Positions 17,272 to 27,157 of a DNA stretch of 64,000 nt are shown one piece after another. Below the pieces are notes generated by a model. The model had not been told where the DNA came from. It saw only the letters and a list, made by a program, of their open reading frames with translations, and did no database searches. The stretch's first letter is position 1; each line of letters starts with the position of its first letter. Source of the DNA: UBA7916 sp036121365 (GTDB lineage Bacteria > Pseudomonadota > Gammaproteobacteria > Comchoanobacterales > Comchoanobacteraceae); assembly GCA_036121365.1 (NCBI GenBank), contig JAZAFR010000026.1, positions 60,461 to 124,460 on the forward strand. Reading direction: 5' to 3'. A program made the position numbers and the translations under genes.

Positions 17272-18529
17272 TTGGATAATTTTTGACAATTTGGTCTCCT
17301 TCTTCCAGTCCTTTTGTAATTGTAATGCTGTTGTTAGTCGTTGGCCCAACGGTGACAGGTGTTTTAATATATTGGTTGTCTTTTATCATCATAACATAAT
17401 CTTGATCTTGCTCTCTCTTGACCGCGTTCATAGGGATTTGTATGCTGTTTTTCGGGTTGTTTAGGATTGTGATGTTGACACTTAAACCATATAAATAAAT
17501 ACAATCTTGATCACATTGAGCCTGTACTACAACGGGTATTTTTGGATCTTGGCCTGACTGTGCTTTGTATTCAAACTTTTTGATATTGACTACTTCACCT
17601 GATAGTTCTTTGCTGTTCAATGCAGGAACTGTTATTCGTGCTGGTTGCCCAATTTGAAATTTAGTGACATCAAACTCAGGTATATTGACTGTTGATTGGA
17701 TTTCGTTTGGATCTGCAATAATTCCAATGATTTGTTGCTTTTTAATGTGATTGCCTTTTGTTGTGTTGATTGACTCTGGGTTGTTGTTATCCATTTTGGG
17801 TAAGAATCTGCCAGAGTCTTTCGCGATTATGTTAACAATGTAGTCTCTGTTTAATAAAATTTCTATGATTTCCTCTGCCTCGTTCTTTTCAAAAAAAGGC
17901 TGATCATCTAAGTTCAAATTTTCAATTTTTTTCCAGTCAAAATTTAGTGATTCTGCCAATGATTTGAATTTTACACGTTCTTTGACCATTGTAATTAAGC
18001 TTTTCATGAACCTGCTTTCTGACTCTTCTACTTCTCTTTTAGAGATGATTCCTTTTTTTTCTAATTCAATATTTTTTTGTACGGAAAATTTATTGCTACG
18101 ATAAGTGTCTTTGGTGGTGATGTAGTTGACCACTTGTGTCATTAATTCATCTTTTGCCTCTGTTGAGTTGATTCTGATTATAGGTGTTCCTTTTTTTACG
18201 ATCTCTCCGTAACTTTTTCCATTGTCATAAATTGTCCCGTTAACTGTGCTAACCAATGTACTTTTGGAAATTGGTTCTATGACGCTTTGATACGTTGTTT
18301 CTTCTATTTTTTGGGCTGCCTGAATGGTCATAATATTTTCTTTTGGGGGTGTTTCTTTTAAGGTGGGATTGATTGGCAGTTGTTGTATGGTGTTCACGAT
18401 TGGTGTCTTGCTGTTGTCAATGTTGGTCTGTAAACTATTTTTTTCTAGATCTTCATAATAACTGCTTAAAATGAAGACTGCTATCAAAGTGACTATGGTG
18501 CTGATGATGATTGTGTATTTACCTTTCAC
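17255..18529 (-). CDS. Periplasmic adaptor (membrane fusion) protein, MacA/HlyD-like
   Basis: 424 residues. N-terminal membrane anchor (about 5-23), then a biotinyl-lipoyl-like half motif (residues about 90-115), a helical hairpin region (about 120-200), and C-terminal beta-barrel features such as I-T-V-P-A-L-N-S and G-L-E-E-G-D-Q-I-V. Links the inner membrane ABC complex to a TolC-type outer membrane channel. Overlaps DUF2061 by 11 nt and the ATPase by 17 nt, showing one transcript. Confidence 0.87.
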   Translation of the reverse strand: MKGKYTIIISTIVTLIAVFILSSYYEDLEKNSLQTNIDNSKTPIVNTIQQLPINPTLKETPPKENIMTIQAAQKIEETTYQSVIEPISKSTLVSTVNGTIYDNGKSYGEIVKKGTPIIRINSTEAKDELMTQVVNYITTKDTYRSNKFSVQKNIELEKKGIISKREVEESESRFMKSLITMVKERVKFKSLAESLNFDWKKIENLNLDDQPFFEKNEAEEIIEILLNRDYIVNIIAKDSGRFLPKMDNNNPESINTTKGNHIKKQQIIGIIADPNEIQSTVNIPEFDVTKFQIGQPARITVPALNSKELSGEVVNIKKFEYKAQSGQDPKIPVVVQAQCDQDCIYLYGLSVNITILNNPKNSIQIPMNAVKREQDQDYVMMIKDNQYIKTPVTVGPTTNNSITITKGLEEGDQIVKNYPNEQNK

Positions 18530-18737
18530 TTTTCAATAGTTTTCCTTTGTTGTGTTGAAATGTCCATATATAATCAAGTAAAAAGTACCAGACGCCGTTG
18601 ATTAATGGTTCAACGATGGCATCAATGGTTGCCAATCTGATGTCTGCACCCGTGATGAAAACAATACACAGCATTGCAATGGTGATATGTCCTATGGTGT
18701 ATATGATCGTTCGAAGTATAGAGCTTTGAAGATTCAT
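18519..18737 (-). CDS. DUF2061 small membrane protein
   Basis: 72 residues with two membrane segments, R-T-I-I-Y-T-I-G-H at the N-terminus and a C-terminal Y-I-W-T-F, matching the short DUF2061 pattern. Function of the family is unknown. It is the first gene of the efflux operon and overlaps the adaptor gene by 11 nt, so its product is probably made together with the exporter. Confidence 0.72.
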   Translation of the reverse strand: MNLQSSILRTIIYTIGHITIAMLCIVFITGADIRLATIDAIVEPLINGVWYFLLDYIWTFQHNKGKLLKSER

Positions 18738-18782
18738 AGATGGTGTGTGTCTCTTAAGTATTATATTATTTTAACATTCTTA

Positions 18783-20456
18783 TTATGAATACGCAATTTC
18801 AGCCTGCATTAATCTGTGGCAAATTTCCTTTGTGTTTGTTGTATCAAATTGATCTTCTCTGATGTCAAAATGTGGCATAATCAGTCTATCTTTCTTTTTA
18901 TTTATAATTTCTTCGAATTCAGGAGATACTTTGATGATATTTATTTTATCATCTAAAAATGTGTGAGTGAGGTCCATGAAATCGTAATAAGAACTTAAGT
19001 ATGTGATTTCGGTATTTCTAAGAGTTTGAATGGCGTCTAGGTATGCTTGATTGCTATCTTGTAAATCAACGGATGAAATATCTCCGTATTTGAATTTTAT
19101 CTCAGATGCAGTATTGGTACTTTCTGTTAATTCGAGTTTTCTTTTGGATAAATTTATTTGATCGTAGTTGTCGTAAACTGTTTGAAGTGAGTTTTTCGTT
19201 TCTCTTATTGTGGTGAGACAATTATTTAAAAAATTTTCTTTTGAGATATTTAAGTGTAGTATGGTGTTTTTTATTGCGGTGTTATTACTTCTTCTATCTA
19301 GTGGTTGTGATAACTTGAGTGATATACTACTATCTCCTTCGTGTATGTGTGGTGTATAGGTTGCATTGCCTGTTAGATCTAAGCTGAATTGATTGGCCTT
19401 TTCTTTGATCTTAAGTCCTCTTTCTATTTCTAAAATTTTTAAGTGACCGTTTATCAAATCAGTATTCTTTGTTAATGAGTTGAATATGTGTTTTTTTACC
19501 GACCTTGGATTGTTCATTGGTGGTGATTTTATTTTTGTATCGGTATAGTTCTTATCGATGTAAAGTTCGGTTTTTGGATTTATGCTCAATTCGTTTTTCA
19601 TTTTGATGATGGAGTTACGTAGGTTCGTTTTTTGTTGCTTGAGGGAGAAATTTGAGCTAATTTCTTGTGTTTTTATATTCTCTAGATCAAATCGCGAAAT
19701 TTCTCCCACACTGTATTCAATTTGTGCTTTTTGAAATGATTTTTGTATACTATCAAAAGATTGTTTACTTTTTTTCAGCGCATCTTGTTCAAAGATAATT
19801 GAGAAGTAATGCTTCTGGATATGCTTTAATTTACTTGTAACGCTATCGTTTAGAGCCAGTCTAGCGTTTATTAATGCTTCTGTGGCTGATTGAATGGTGT
19901 TATTATTTGATAATCGTGTGGTCCCAATTAAGGACTGTGTCAATGTCAGTGAGGCAGTGTCTTGTAAGTTTTTGTCGTCTGCATCATTAGGACTGTTCAC
20001 AGCTGTGTTATTCAATGAGATGGTTGTTCCCAGTGGAAATGTTTGGCTCATGGTATTGCTGATTTCTTGAGATACACCCTGGTCTTGATATCCGTAATAT
20101 TGTTGATAATCAAATGATCCTAAGCTAAATCCAAATTGAAACATAGTGTTTTGATATGTCAAAAGAGCTTTTTTGTAAGACGTTATACTGCGTTGTATTT
20201 CAATGTTATTTTTCATTGCCAGTTGCAAGCATTCATTTAGATTCAAACTGATAGAAACTGGTGGTTTGATTTTTTTGATTTCTTTTTTTTGGGTCAGTTT
20301 TTTGACCTCACTGTTGATGTCTTTTATGCCTTTTTGATATTCCTCCATGAGTAGTGGCATTTGTTTGCTGTAGCATGCAATGGTGGCCATTAAGCAACAA
20401 ATCAGAACGCTGACCTTGTTGCTTATCAGTGAGAGTTTTTTTGGAGATTTCAGCAT
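18783..20456 (-). CDS. TolC-like outer membrane efflux protein
   Basis: 557 residues with an N-terminal hydrophobic export signal (about 12-28) and two halves of long amphipathic helices alternating with beta strands, as in the outer membrane factor family: repeated features N-N-I-E-I-Q and Y-x-x-G-x-I-S (Y-S-V-G-E-I-S, K-Y-G-D-I-S-S). The frame opens at a TTG (20492), but the ATG at 20456, with GAGGAAG 11 nt upstream, gives a cleaner signal sequence. It lies 46 nt upstream of the DUF2061-adaptor-ABC operon and likely provides its outer membrane exit duct. Confidence 0.85.
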   Translation of the reverse strand: MLKSPKKLSLISNKVSVLICCLMATIACYSKQMPLLMEEYQKGIKDINSEVKKLTQKKEIKKIKPPVSISLNLNECLQLAMKNNIEIQRSITSYKKALLTYQNTMFQFGFSLGSFDYQQYYGYQDQGVSQEISNTMSQTFPLGTTISLNNTAVNSPNDADDKNLQDTASLTLTQSLIGTTRLSNNNTIQSATEALINARLALNDSVTSKLKHIQKHYFSIIFEQDALKKSKQSFDSIQKSFQKAQIEYSVGEISRFDLENIKTQEISSNFSLKQQKTNLRNSIIKMKNELSINPKTELYIDKNYTDTKIKSPPMNNPRSVKKHIFNSLTKNTDLINGHLKILEIERGLKIKEKANQFSLDLTGNATYTPHIHEGDSSISLKLSQPLDRRSNNTAIKNTILHLNISKENFLNNCLTTIRETKNSLQTVYDNYDQINLSKRKLELTESTNTASEIKFKYGDISSVDLQDSNQAYLDAIQTLRNTEITYLSSYYDFMDLTHTFLDDKINIIKVSPEFEEIINKKKDRLIMPHFDIREDQFDTTNTKEICHRLMQAEIAYS

Positions 20457-20519
20457 GGCGTTTTTATCTTCCTCATAATTGTATGCTAGCAAATAATGTC
20501 AGCACTTGACAGAGATAAT

Positions 20520-22124
20520 TTAAGTTTTTTCTACTGCCTGGATGATTTTTTTTGTGGCCCTATGTTGTGGTGAGTTGAATACGGTTCTTGTTGGCCCACG
20601 TTCAACTATATTTCCCTTTTCTAGGACGATGACTTGATGGCAAAAATGTCGAATGATGTTACAGTTATGAGTGATTAATAAGTAGCTTATGCTTCGTTTT
20701 TTTTGTATTTTAAGTAGTAGCTCTAGAATGGATTTTTGTATGGTGGCGTCAAGTGCTGTTGTTGGCTCATCTAAAATGAGTATTTCTGGATTCACTATCA
20801 GAGCTCTTGCGATGGCGATTCTTTGTCTTTGTCCTCCAGAGAACTCATGCGGATAACGGTTCATCATGTTTTTTGGAAGATTGACCAGTTTCAGTATATT
20901 GCATAGTTCTTTTTCTTTTTCTTCTTCACTATAATCAGCATAGTGGATGTTGAGTCCTTCACGAATGCACTGCGCTATTGAGAGCCTTGGATTGAGGCTT
21001 GAGAATGGATCTTGAAAAACAATTTGTATTTTTTTTCTGATTTTCTGTTGTTGTTTCGCATTTTGGTTCTCAAAAATTGTGTTGGCAATGTTGACATGGC
21101 CTTGATGTTTGACCAACTGTAGGATTGCATAAGCCAATGTTGTTTTTCCGCAGCCACTTTGGCCTATGATTCCAATATTTTCTCCTTTTTTTAATTTGAG
21201 GTTGATGTGATTTATAATGGTTGTAACGGTGTTTTTTTTAAACCAATGATGTGTGAGTTTATGTGTTACAGATAGATGGTTTGTTTTGAGTATGATGTTG
21301 TCATGCTGGATCTCTTCTGATGGCTTGATGTCTAAAATGTCAGAATTGAGCAATTTTTTTGTTGTTGAATGGCTGGGGTTTTTAAATAGTTTTTCAGTGT
21401 CATTGGTCTCTATGACGGTCCCTTTTTCCATGACATAGATTCTATCGCAAAAACCTCTTACCATATTTAAATCATGGCTAATAAGTATAATGGACATATT
21501 GGTTTTAATTTGTTGTTGTTTTACGGTTTTTAGGATTTCTATTTGTAAATTAGCATCCAGAGAGGTTGTTGGTTCATCTGCAATGAGTAGCTGTGGTTGG
21601 TTGACAATCGCCATTGCTAAAAGTACACGTTGTCTTTGTCCTCCACTGAGCTGATGTGGTAATTTTTTAGAATGATCTATCGTTTTATAAGGTAGATGAA
21701 CTGTTCTCAAGATTTGATACATGATTTTTTGAGCCGTATCTTGATCAACCAATTGATGTTGCGTTATGGCCTCTGTTATTTGTTGGCCAATGGTTTGTAA
21801 TGGATTTAGAGCCACCAGTGGTTCTTGAAGCATTAGGCTGATATGATTATTTCTGATACAATTGAGTTCATCTCTTGTGCATTGAAATAGGTCTTTTTCA
21901 TTGAATAATATCTTTCCAGAGCTGATTTTTTCGTGTTGTTTTTGAATTTGCATAATTAAATGAGCTGTCAGTGTTTTCCCTGAGCCGCTTTCTCCTACAA
22001 TGGCTATCGTTTCACCTGGATAGACAGATATCTCATCGACTTTGAGTTGGAAATTGGCATTGCTTTGGAATCGAAAGCGTAGATTCTCTATTTTAAGTAG
22101 GGGTTTGACCAATGTTGTGCTCAT
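20520..22124 (-). CDS. yejF: Dual-domain peptide ABC transporter ATPase, YejF-like
   Basis: 534 residues with two complete ATPase domains: Walker A G-E-S-G-S-G-K-T and G-Q-S-G-C-G-K-T, signatures L-S-G-G-Q-R-Q-R and F-S-G-G-Q-R-Q-R, Walker B L-L-I-A-D-E-P and L-I-L-D-E-P. This fused layout is that of YejF/GsiA-type oligopeptide importers. The start codon overlaps the permease stop (ATGA). In E. coli the Yej system imports peptide-like compounds such as microcin C. Confidence 0.92.
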   Translation of the reverse strand: MSTTLVKPLLKIENLRFRFQSNANFQLKVDEISVYPGETIAIVGESGSGKTLTAHLIMQIQKQHEKISSGKILFNEKDLFQCTRDELNCIRNNHISLMLQEPLVALNPLQTIGQQITEAITQHQLVDQDTAQKIMYQILRTVHLPYKTIDHSKKLPHQLSGGQRQRVLLAMAIVNQPQLLIADEPTTSLDANLQIEILKTVKQQQIKTNMSIILISHDLNMVRGFCDRIYVMEKGTVIETNDTEKLFKNPSHSTTKKLLNSDILDIKPSEEIQHDNIILKTNHLSVTHKLTHHWFKKNTVTTIINHINLKLKKGENIGIIGQSGCGKTTLAYAILQLVKHQGHVNIANTIFENQNAKQQQKIRKKIQIVFQDPFSSLNPRLSIAQCIREGLNIHYADYSEEEKEKELCNILKLVNLPKNMMNRYPHEFSGGQRQRIAIARALIVNPEILILDEPTTALDATIQKSILELLLKIQKKRSISYLLITHNCNIIRHFCHQVIVLEKGNIVERGPTRTVFNSPQHRATKKIIQAVEKT

Positions 22125-23140
22125 TGATTTCTCCCATGAGGATCAAATGCGTCTCTTAATCCTTCTCCAATGAATACTAGAAAACTCAATAGCATAAACA
22201 TCACAATGAAAACACTGATGCCTATCCAAGGTGCATGTAGGTTCATTTTTGCTTGTGACATCATTTCTCCTAATGATGCTGAGCCTATTGGCATGCCAAA
22301 TCCAAGAAAATCTAGGGATGTTAGTGCCATAATTCCTCCGATGATATTCCATGGTAGATATGTAATGGTGGCAACCAGTGCATTGGGTAATATGTGTCTA
22401 AAAATAATGGTTTTGTCACTAACGCCCAATGTTTTTGCTGCAAGTACATAATCCAAGTTTCTGGCTCTTAGAAACTCAGCTCTGACCACCCCAACAAATT
22501 TAATCCAGCCAAAAATTAGTAAAACACCTAACAGGTTAAGAAAGGATGGTTGGATAAAACTCGTTAAAATGATGAGTAAATATAATGTGGGCATTCCTGA
22601 AAAAATTTCTATGATTCGTTGTCCTATTAAATCTACCAGTCCTCCAAAATAGCCTTGGATGGCGCCAACACTGACCCCAATAATCAGGCTGCATGCTGTT
22701 AGAATAATCCCAAAGCTGATATTGATTCTCAATGCATAGAGTGTTCGTGCTAAAATATCTCTACCCTGATCATCTGTTCCTAGTATATGTCGCCATGATG
22801 GTGAGGCGGGCTGTGCTTGATTCGACTGAAAGTCGTGCGTGTTATAGCTATATGGGATAATGGGCATGATCATCCAGCCATGTTGGTTGATTTTTTTTAT
22901 GATATGCGGAGATTTGTAATCGGTGTAAGATTTTAGTTTGCCTCCAAAAGTTGTGGCGGGATAATTTTTCACAATGGGAAAATAGTACTGGCCTTTGTAG
23001 TTGACAATTAAAGGCTTTTCGTTGGCAATGATGTTTGACATAAGGCTGATTATATATAATAAAATAAACAGTAAAAGAGATATACGCGCCTGTTTGTTGA
23101 ACCAGAATGTATCTAATTTTCGCTGTAGTTCTCTATTCAT
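22121..23140 (-). CDS. yejE: Peptide ABC transporter permease, YejE-like
   Basis: 339 residues, six or so membrane segments, an N-terminal domain with G-T-D-D-Q-G-R-D-I-L-A-R and the binding-protein-dependent transport loop (A-A-K-T-L-G-V-S). The ATG at 23140 is used: AGGAG is 5 nt upstream and the yejB stop is 1 nt upstream, whereas the longer frame would overlap yejB by 68 nt. The extended periplasmic segment (about 55-115) is characteristic of YejE. Confidence 0.92.
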   Translation of the reverse strand: MNRELQRKLDTFWFNKQARISLLLFILLYIISLMSNIIANEKPLIVNYKGQYYFPIVKNYPATTFGGKLKSYTDYKSPHIIKKINQHGWMIMPIIPYSYNTHDFQSNQAQPASPSWRHILGTDDQGRDILARTLYALRINISFGIILTACSLIIGVSVGAIQGYFGGLVDLIGQRIIEIFSGMPTLYLLIILTSFIQPSFLNLLGVLLIFGWIKFVGVVRAEFLRARNLDYVLAAKTLGVSDKTIIFRHILPNALVATITYLPWNIIGGIMALTSLDFLGFGMPIGSASLGEMMSQAKMNLHAPWIGISVFIVMFMLLSFLVFIGEGLRDAFDPHGRNQ

Positions 23141-23141
23141 T

Positions 23142-24218
23142 TTATCTCCTTTGAAAATCAATGCGTTTGTCAACAATAGAATAGGTGATATCCGACAATA
23201 TATTAACAACCAGTCCCATCAGTGAAAATAGGTATAATGTGCCGAATACGATTGGATAGTCGCGTTGTATGGTTGCTTCATAAGACAATAAGCCCAACCC
23301 ATCTAGAGAAAATATAATCTCAATGAGTAATGATCCTGTAAAAAACATTTCAATGATGGCTCCTGGAATACTAGAAATAATTAATAAAAGTGCGTTTCTT
23401 AGAACATGATGATAGAGTACTTTGTTCTCGTTGAGTCCTTTCAATCTTGCCGTTAATACATAGGTCTTGTGAATTTCATCTAAGAAAGAATTTTTAGTGA
23501 GTAATGTCAATGTGGCAAAACCACTGATGGTGATGGATATGATGGGCAAAATGAGATGCCATAAGTAATCAATTATTTGCTCATACCAGTTCAGCATTTC
23601 AAAATTATCAGAGGTCAGTCCTCTGAGTGGAAATAGCTTCCAATATTCACCGCTGGCAAAAAAAATAATCATCAGTACTGCAAATAAAAAAGTGGGGGTT
23701 GCATTGCCAAGTAATATTAGATTGGTGGTTATTTTATCGAATTTTGATCCTTGTCTGATGGCTTTTTTGATGCCAAGTGGAATGCTGATGCTGTAGAGCA
23801 GTATTGTGCTCCAAAATCCAAGTGATATGGATACTGGAAGTTTTTCATATATGATATCTAAAACAGTGCTATCTCGATAGTAACTTTTTCCAAGATCAAA
23901 GCTGACATAAGCTTTGATTAAGTCAAAATAGCGCTCCCACGCTGGTTTATCAAATCCGTACATTTTTTTTATGCGCTCTAATGTGGCATCGCTGACGCCA
24001 TGGGAGAGTGATTGATCTGATTGATCGGATGAACTGCTGGATATGTCACTTTGAGTTTCTAAACGAGCAGTTGCAGATATACTTGGCATTGTTAATTGTG
24101 CGATGGTTTGTTCAACTGGGCCGCCTGGTAAAAATTGGATCACAATGAAATTGATTGTGATGATACCCCAAAGTGTTGGAATGATAAGCAGTAGTCTTTT
24201 TAGGATGTAGGTGAGCAT
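23142..24218 (-). CDS. yejB: Peptide ABC transporter permease, YejB-like
   Basis: 358 residues, six membrane segments. N-terminal L-K-R-L-L-L-I-I-P-T-L-W-G-I is typical of OppB/DppB/YejB permeases, as is the insertion before G-V-S-D-A-T-L-E-R-I-K-K-M-Y-G-F-D-K-P, which is YejB-like. Upstream lies a substrate-binding protein gene, 87 nt away in the same direction. Confidence 0.92.
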   Translation of the reverse strand: MLTYILKRLLLIIPTLWGIITINFIVIQFLPGGPVEQTIAQLTMPSISATARLETQSDISSSSSDQSDQSLSHGVSDATLERIKKMYGFDKPAWERYFDLIKAYVSFDLGKSYYRDSTVLDIIYEKLPVSISLGFWSTILLYSISIPLGIKKAIRQGSKFDKITTNLILLGNATPTFLFAVLMIIFFASGEYWKLFPLRGLTSDNFEMLNWYEQIIDYLWHLILPIISITISGFATLTLLTKNSFLDEIHKTYVLTARLKGLNENKVLYHHVLRNALLLIISSIPGAIIEMFFTGSLLIEIIFSLDGLGLLSYEATIQRDYPIVFGTLYLFSLMGLVVNILSDITYSIVDKRIDFQRR

Positions 24219-24305
24219 ACATGATTACTGATGAGCTGATTTTTCATCATATCACTTATGCTTTAAATATCAAGGTTGATTGAGTTGTCTTTGGATGTGA
24301 TTTGG

Positions 24306-25997
24306 TTAAGTGTTGTTCTGATTAGAAGTAGACCACCAATATTTGAAGTTGTCTTTGGGATTGATCTGTAAAGGAGTATTTGGTCCATCGATGTTTTGCC
24401 AGTGTGCAATGTGATCTTCATGTGCATACCAAAAAGGGATGAAATAGTATTGTTCCATTAAATAGCGGTCTATTTCTTGAATGGCGTTCTTTTTCTCTGT
24501 GTGGTTTTTTATGATATTGACACTCTGGATGGCCTTTTTTATGTTTGGATCGGCCAGACTAAATAGATTTGCATAGCCAAATTGATGGTTACTATGGTGG
24601 ATGAAGTTGTGCATTGTTTGTTCCCATGAAATCTTTGAATTATTGATTAGATAGTATGCTAAGTCAAAGTCCCCCTGTTGTATTCTTTGTGTATAATCTG
24701 CCTGTGTTGCTTTTTGTATGACAGTGGTGATGCCCAGTTTTTTTAAATATTGACTGTAAATATTGCTAATTTTCTCATTGCCATGATCATTGACTAATAT
24801 GCGGATAGATAGGGGATTTTTGGATTTGTGGTGTATTCTTTTACCTTTTTCTATAATCCATCCTTGTTCTGTAAGAATGTCATCTGCTTTTTCAAGATTG
24901 AAAGATATTGTATTGCTTTGTTGTTGATAGGGTGTGTTGGTCATGTAACTGTTGATTCTGGTATAGTTGTGTTTGAAAAGATGGTTGTTGATGTCCTCAA
25001 AATTAAATGCCAGATTGAATGCTTTTCTGATTTCTTTATTTTTGAAAATAGGGTTTTTCATATTGAAAGTGAATCCTTTCATGGAAATTGGACGTTTGGT
25101 TGGGATTGATTTTAGTTTGAGTTTAGGTTTTTTTTTAGTCAATTGTTTGATGTTTTCCCATCGTTCAAATATAGGTTCCCATAGATAGTCCGCATCTTGT
25201 TTTTTAAAAGTCTCTAATGCAATCATTGCGTTTCTTATATAGATGATTTTTATGGTGTCGAAATGGTTCATGTTTCTTCTATGAATTAGATGGTTTGCCC
25301 AGTAGTGTTGATTTTTTTTGAGAATGACGAAGTGGTTTTTTTTGCTTGAATGAAGATGATATTCTCCACTTGTTTGTGGTTGTGTCTGTGTGTTATTAAG
25401 ATCTTCTTTTTGAGTGATGGGCAGCAATCCGATTTGTATTAATGTTGTTAAGGAGATGGGTTTGTCTGACTGAATGATAAAGCGATTGCTTTCTAGCGGG
25501 GTAAAGGTCAAATTTAAACTGGCTAGATAATGATAATTGATGGGGCCTTTCTTGATTAAATGCTGAATGCTGGCAACGACATCATCAGCATGAATGGACA
25601 TCTGGTTTGCAAATGTTGCTTTTGGGTGTATGTGGATTTCTATGGTTTTGTGATCGTCTTTGGGGATGATTTTACTCGCTATTAGTGGATAAACTCTTCC
25701 GTATGTATTAACGTCTTCCATAAATAAGCTGTCGTAACAAAGTGTATGATCCGTTGAAAAAGTGTTTTGTTCTAAAAATGGATTGAATGAATTGATGTTT
25801 TCTGTGCGTGTGATGGTTAGATTTGAGTTTTCTGAAATATCTCTGTTGTGGAGAGGTTGATTGTCATTGAATGTTTCTGTGTTTAGTATTTTTTCAGATA
25901 CACTGTCTATGACAAAAGCGTGTGTTTGAGCATGTAGTAGGCTAAGCAGCAACGATAGAATGAAGAAAGATTGTGTTGATGAGTGGTTTTTTATCAT
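24306..25997 (-). CDS. Extracellular solute-binding protein, YejA-like (second copy)
   Basis: 563 residues, signal peptide about residues 1-27 ending H-A-Q-T-H-A. SBP family 5 features: S-F-N-P-F-L-E near residue 70, A-D-D-V-V-A-S-I, and I-R-K-A-F-N-L-A-F-N-F-E. Delivers peptides to the YejBEF permease encoded downstream. It is shorter than, and clearly diverged from, the other YejA-like protein at 27158-28939; the two may recognise different ligands. Confidence 0.88.
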   Translation of the reverse strand: MIKNHSSTQSFFILSLLLSLLHAQTHAFVIDSVSEKILNTETFNDNQPLHNRDISENSNLTITRTENINSFNPFLEQNTFSTDHTLCYDSLFMEDVNTYGRVYPLIASKIIPKDDHKTIEIHIHPKATFANQMSIHADDVVASIQHLIKKGPINYHYLASLNLTFTPLESNRFIIQSDKPISLTTLIQIGLLPITQKEDLNNTQTQPQTSGEYHLHSSKKNHFVILKKNQHYWANHLIHRRNMNHFDTIKIIYIRNAMIALETFKKQDADYLWEPIFERWENIKQLTKKKPKLKLKSIPTKRPISMKGFTFNMKNPIFKNKEIRKAFNLAFNFEDINNHLFKHNYTRINSYMTNTPYQQQSNTISFNLEKADDILTEQGWIIEKGKRIHHKSKNPLSIRILVNDHGNEKISNIYSQYLKKLGITTVIQKATQADYTQRIQQGDFDLAYYLINNSKISWEQTMHNFIHHSNHQFGYANLFSLADPNIKKAIQSVNIIKNHTEKKNAIQEIDRYLMEQYYFIPFWYAHEDHIAHWQNIDGPNTPLQINPKDNFKYWWSTSNQNNT

Positions 25998-26096
25998 TTA
26001 GCTCTTTAAGAGGTGGGTTGTGCCAGTCTGCAGTGTAACAATTTTGTGTTTTGACATCAATATATTTTTATTATATTCAGATGTTTGCACGTTGTT

Positions 26097-27053
26097 TTAT
26101 GTTATTGGTGATGGCTTTGCTTTCTTTGCATGTAAGATAGAGAGCAGTTGAAAGGGGACAAATTGAAATAGGTTGACAATCGCAACTGATATATAGATGG
26201 TACTGTTGTCTTTGAAAAATATATGTGCAAAAACAATCGGTGTTGCAGCACATATAGAATAAAACATACTGGAGCATATTTTGTCTTTTTTATGGCCTCT
26301 CTCTATGGCCCATCCAAATAATGTTAATGAGACATAGATGATGCAAGCAATGGCCGAAACTATGATTATGAGTGCAGGGTTTTCTACTATTTTTTCTCTG
26401 ACTCCGATAACGCTGCCAATGGTGGCAATCAGTACCAATGCTTTTATTATTAATGGTTCATGTTTATTGATTTTCTTGACAAGCTTTGGTAGATTTCTTT
26501 TGCAGAAATAACCCAAAATAAGTGGCGGGACTATGATGATAGATACATCCATCATCATGATGAGAAAATAGATTAAGCTCAAAGGTTTGTCTGATAAGAA
26601 ACAGATGAGTATCGGAATGCTGATTATGCTAATTAGATTGGATATGAGGGTGAGAAAGAATGAGCGGTTGTGGTTCCCTCTATATGATCGTACATAAGAA
26701 GGGGTTCCAAAGGTGGGTGCTGCAAAAAACCTGAGTACGATGCCAAATGCCAGAGTAAAGCTTTTCATTCCAAATGCGTTTAATCCAGTGGCAATTGCAT
26801 AAAATAAACACAGAGGAATGGCTATGAGTTTAATGATAGACATGGTTAAAAGTTTTGTGATGGACTTTTTGCTAAATAGTTGTTTGTTTCTTGAGGTTTT
26901 AACGGAGAGAACAGCGATGAAGAACATGCTTGCTAGTGTAGTGAATAATAAGGGATACAATGCACTTGCCAACGAGGGTATTAGAACGCCGATCACCGAA
27001 CCAAGTATGATTAAGCCTTCAATTGAATATGCCGCAGCAGGTATCTTTAACAT
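26097..27053 (-). CDS. BASS-type (bile acid:sodium symporter-like) membrane carrier
   Basis: 318 residues with nine or ten hydrophobic segments. The arrangement, with a break-containing segment L-R-F-F-A-A-P-T-F-G-T-P and a second C-A-A-T-P-I-V, resembles the BASS/SBF/arsenite carrier superfamily. Substrate unknown. It sits between two peptide-binding protein genes on the same strand, which suggests co-transcription; whether it works with the peptide importer cannot be said. Confidence 0.6.
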   Translation of the reverse strand: MLKIPAAAYSIEGLIILGSVIGVLIPSLASALYPLLFTTLASMFFIAVLSVKTSRNKQLFSKKSITKLLTMSIIKLIAIPLCLFYAIATGLNAFGMKSFTLAFGIVLRFFAAPTFGTPSYVRSYRGNHNRSFFLTLISNLISIISIPILICFLSDKPLSLIYFLIMMMDVSIIIVPPLILGYFCKRNLPKLVKKINKHEPLIIKALVLIATIGSVIGVREKIVENPALIIIVSAIACIIYVSLTLFGWAIERGHKKDKICSSMFYSICAATPIVFAHIFFKDNSTIYISVAIVNLFQFVPFQLLSILHAKKAKPSPIT

Positions 27054-27157
27054 GGTTAAGATAATGTTTAAAAACTATAACAATCTAGCAGATTCCTTTA
27101 TCCATCACAACTGTCTTGGGGTATTCTTTGGTGGGGTATATAGACGGCATTGATTTT

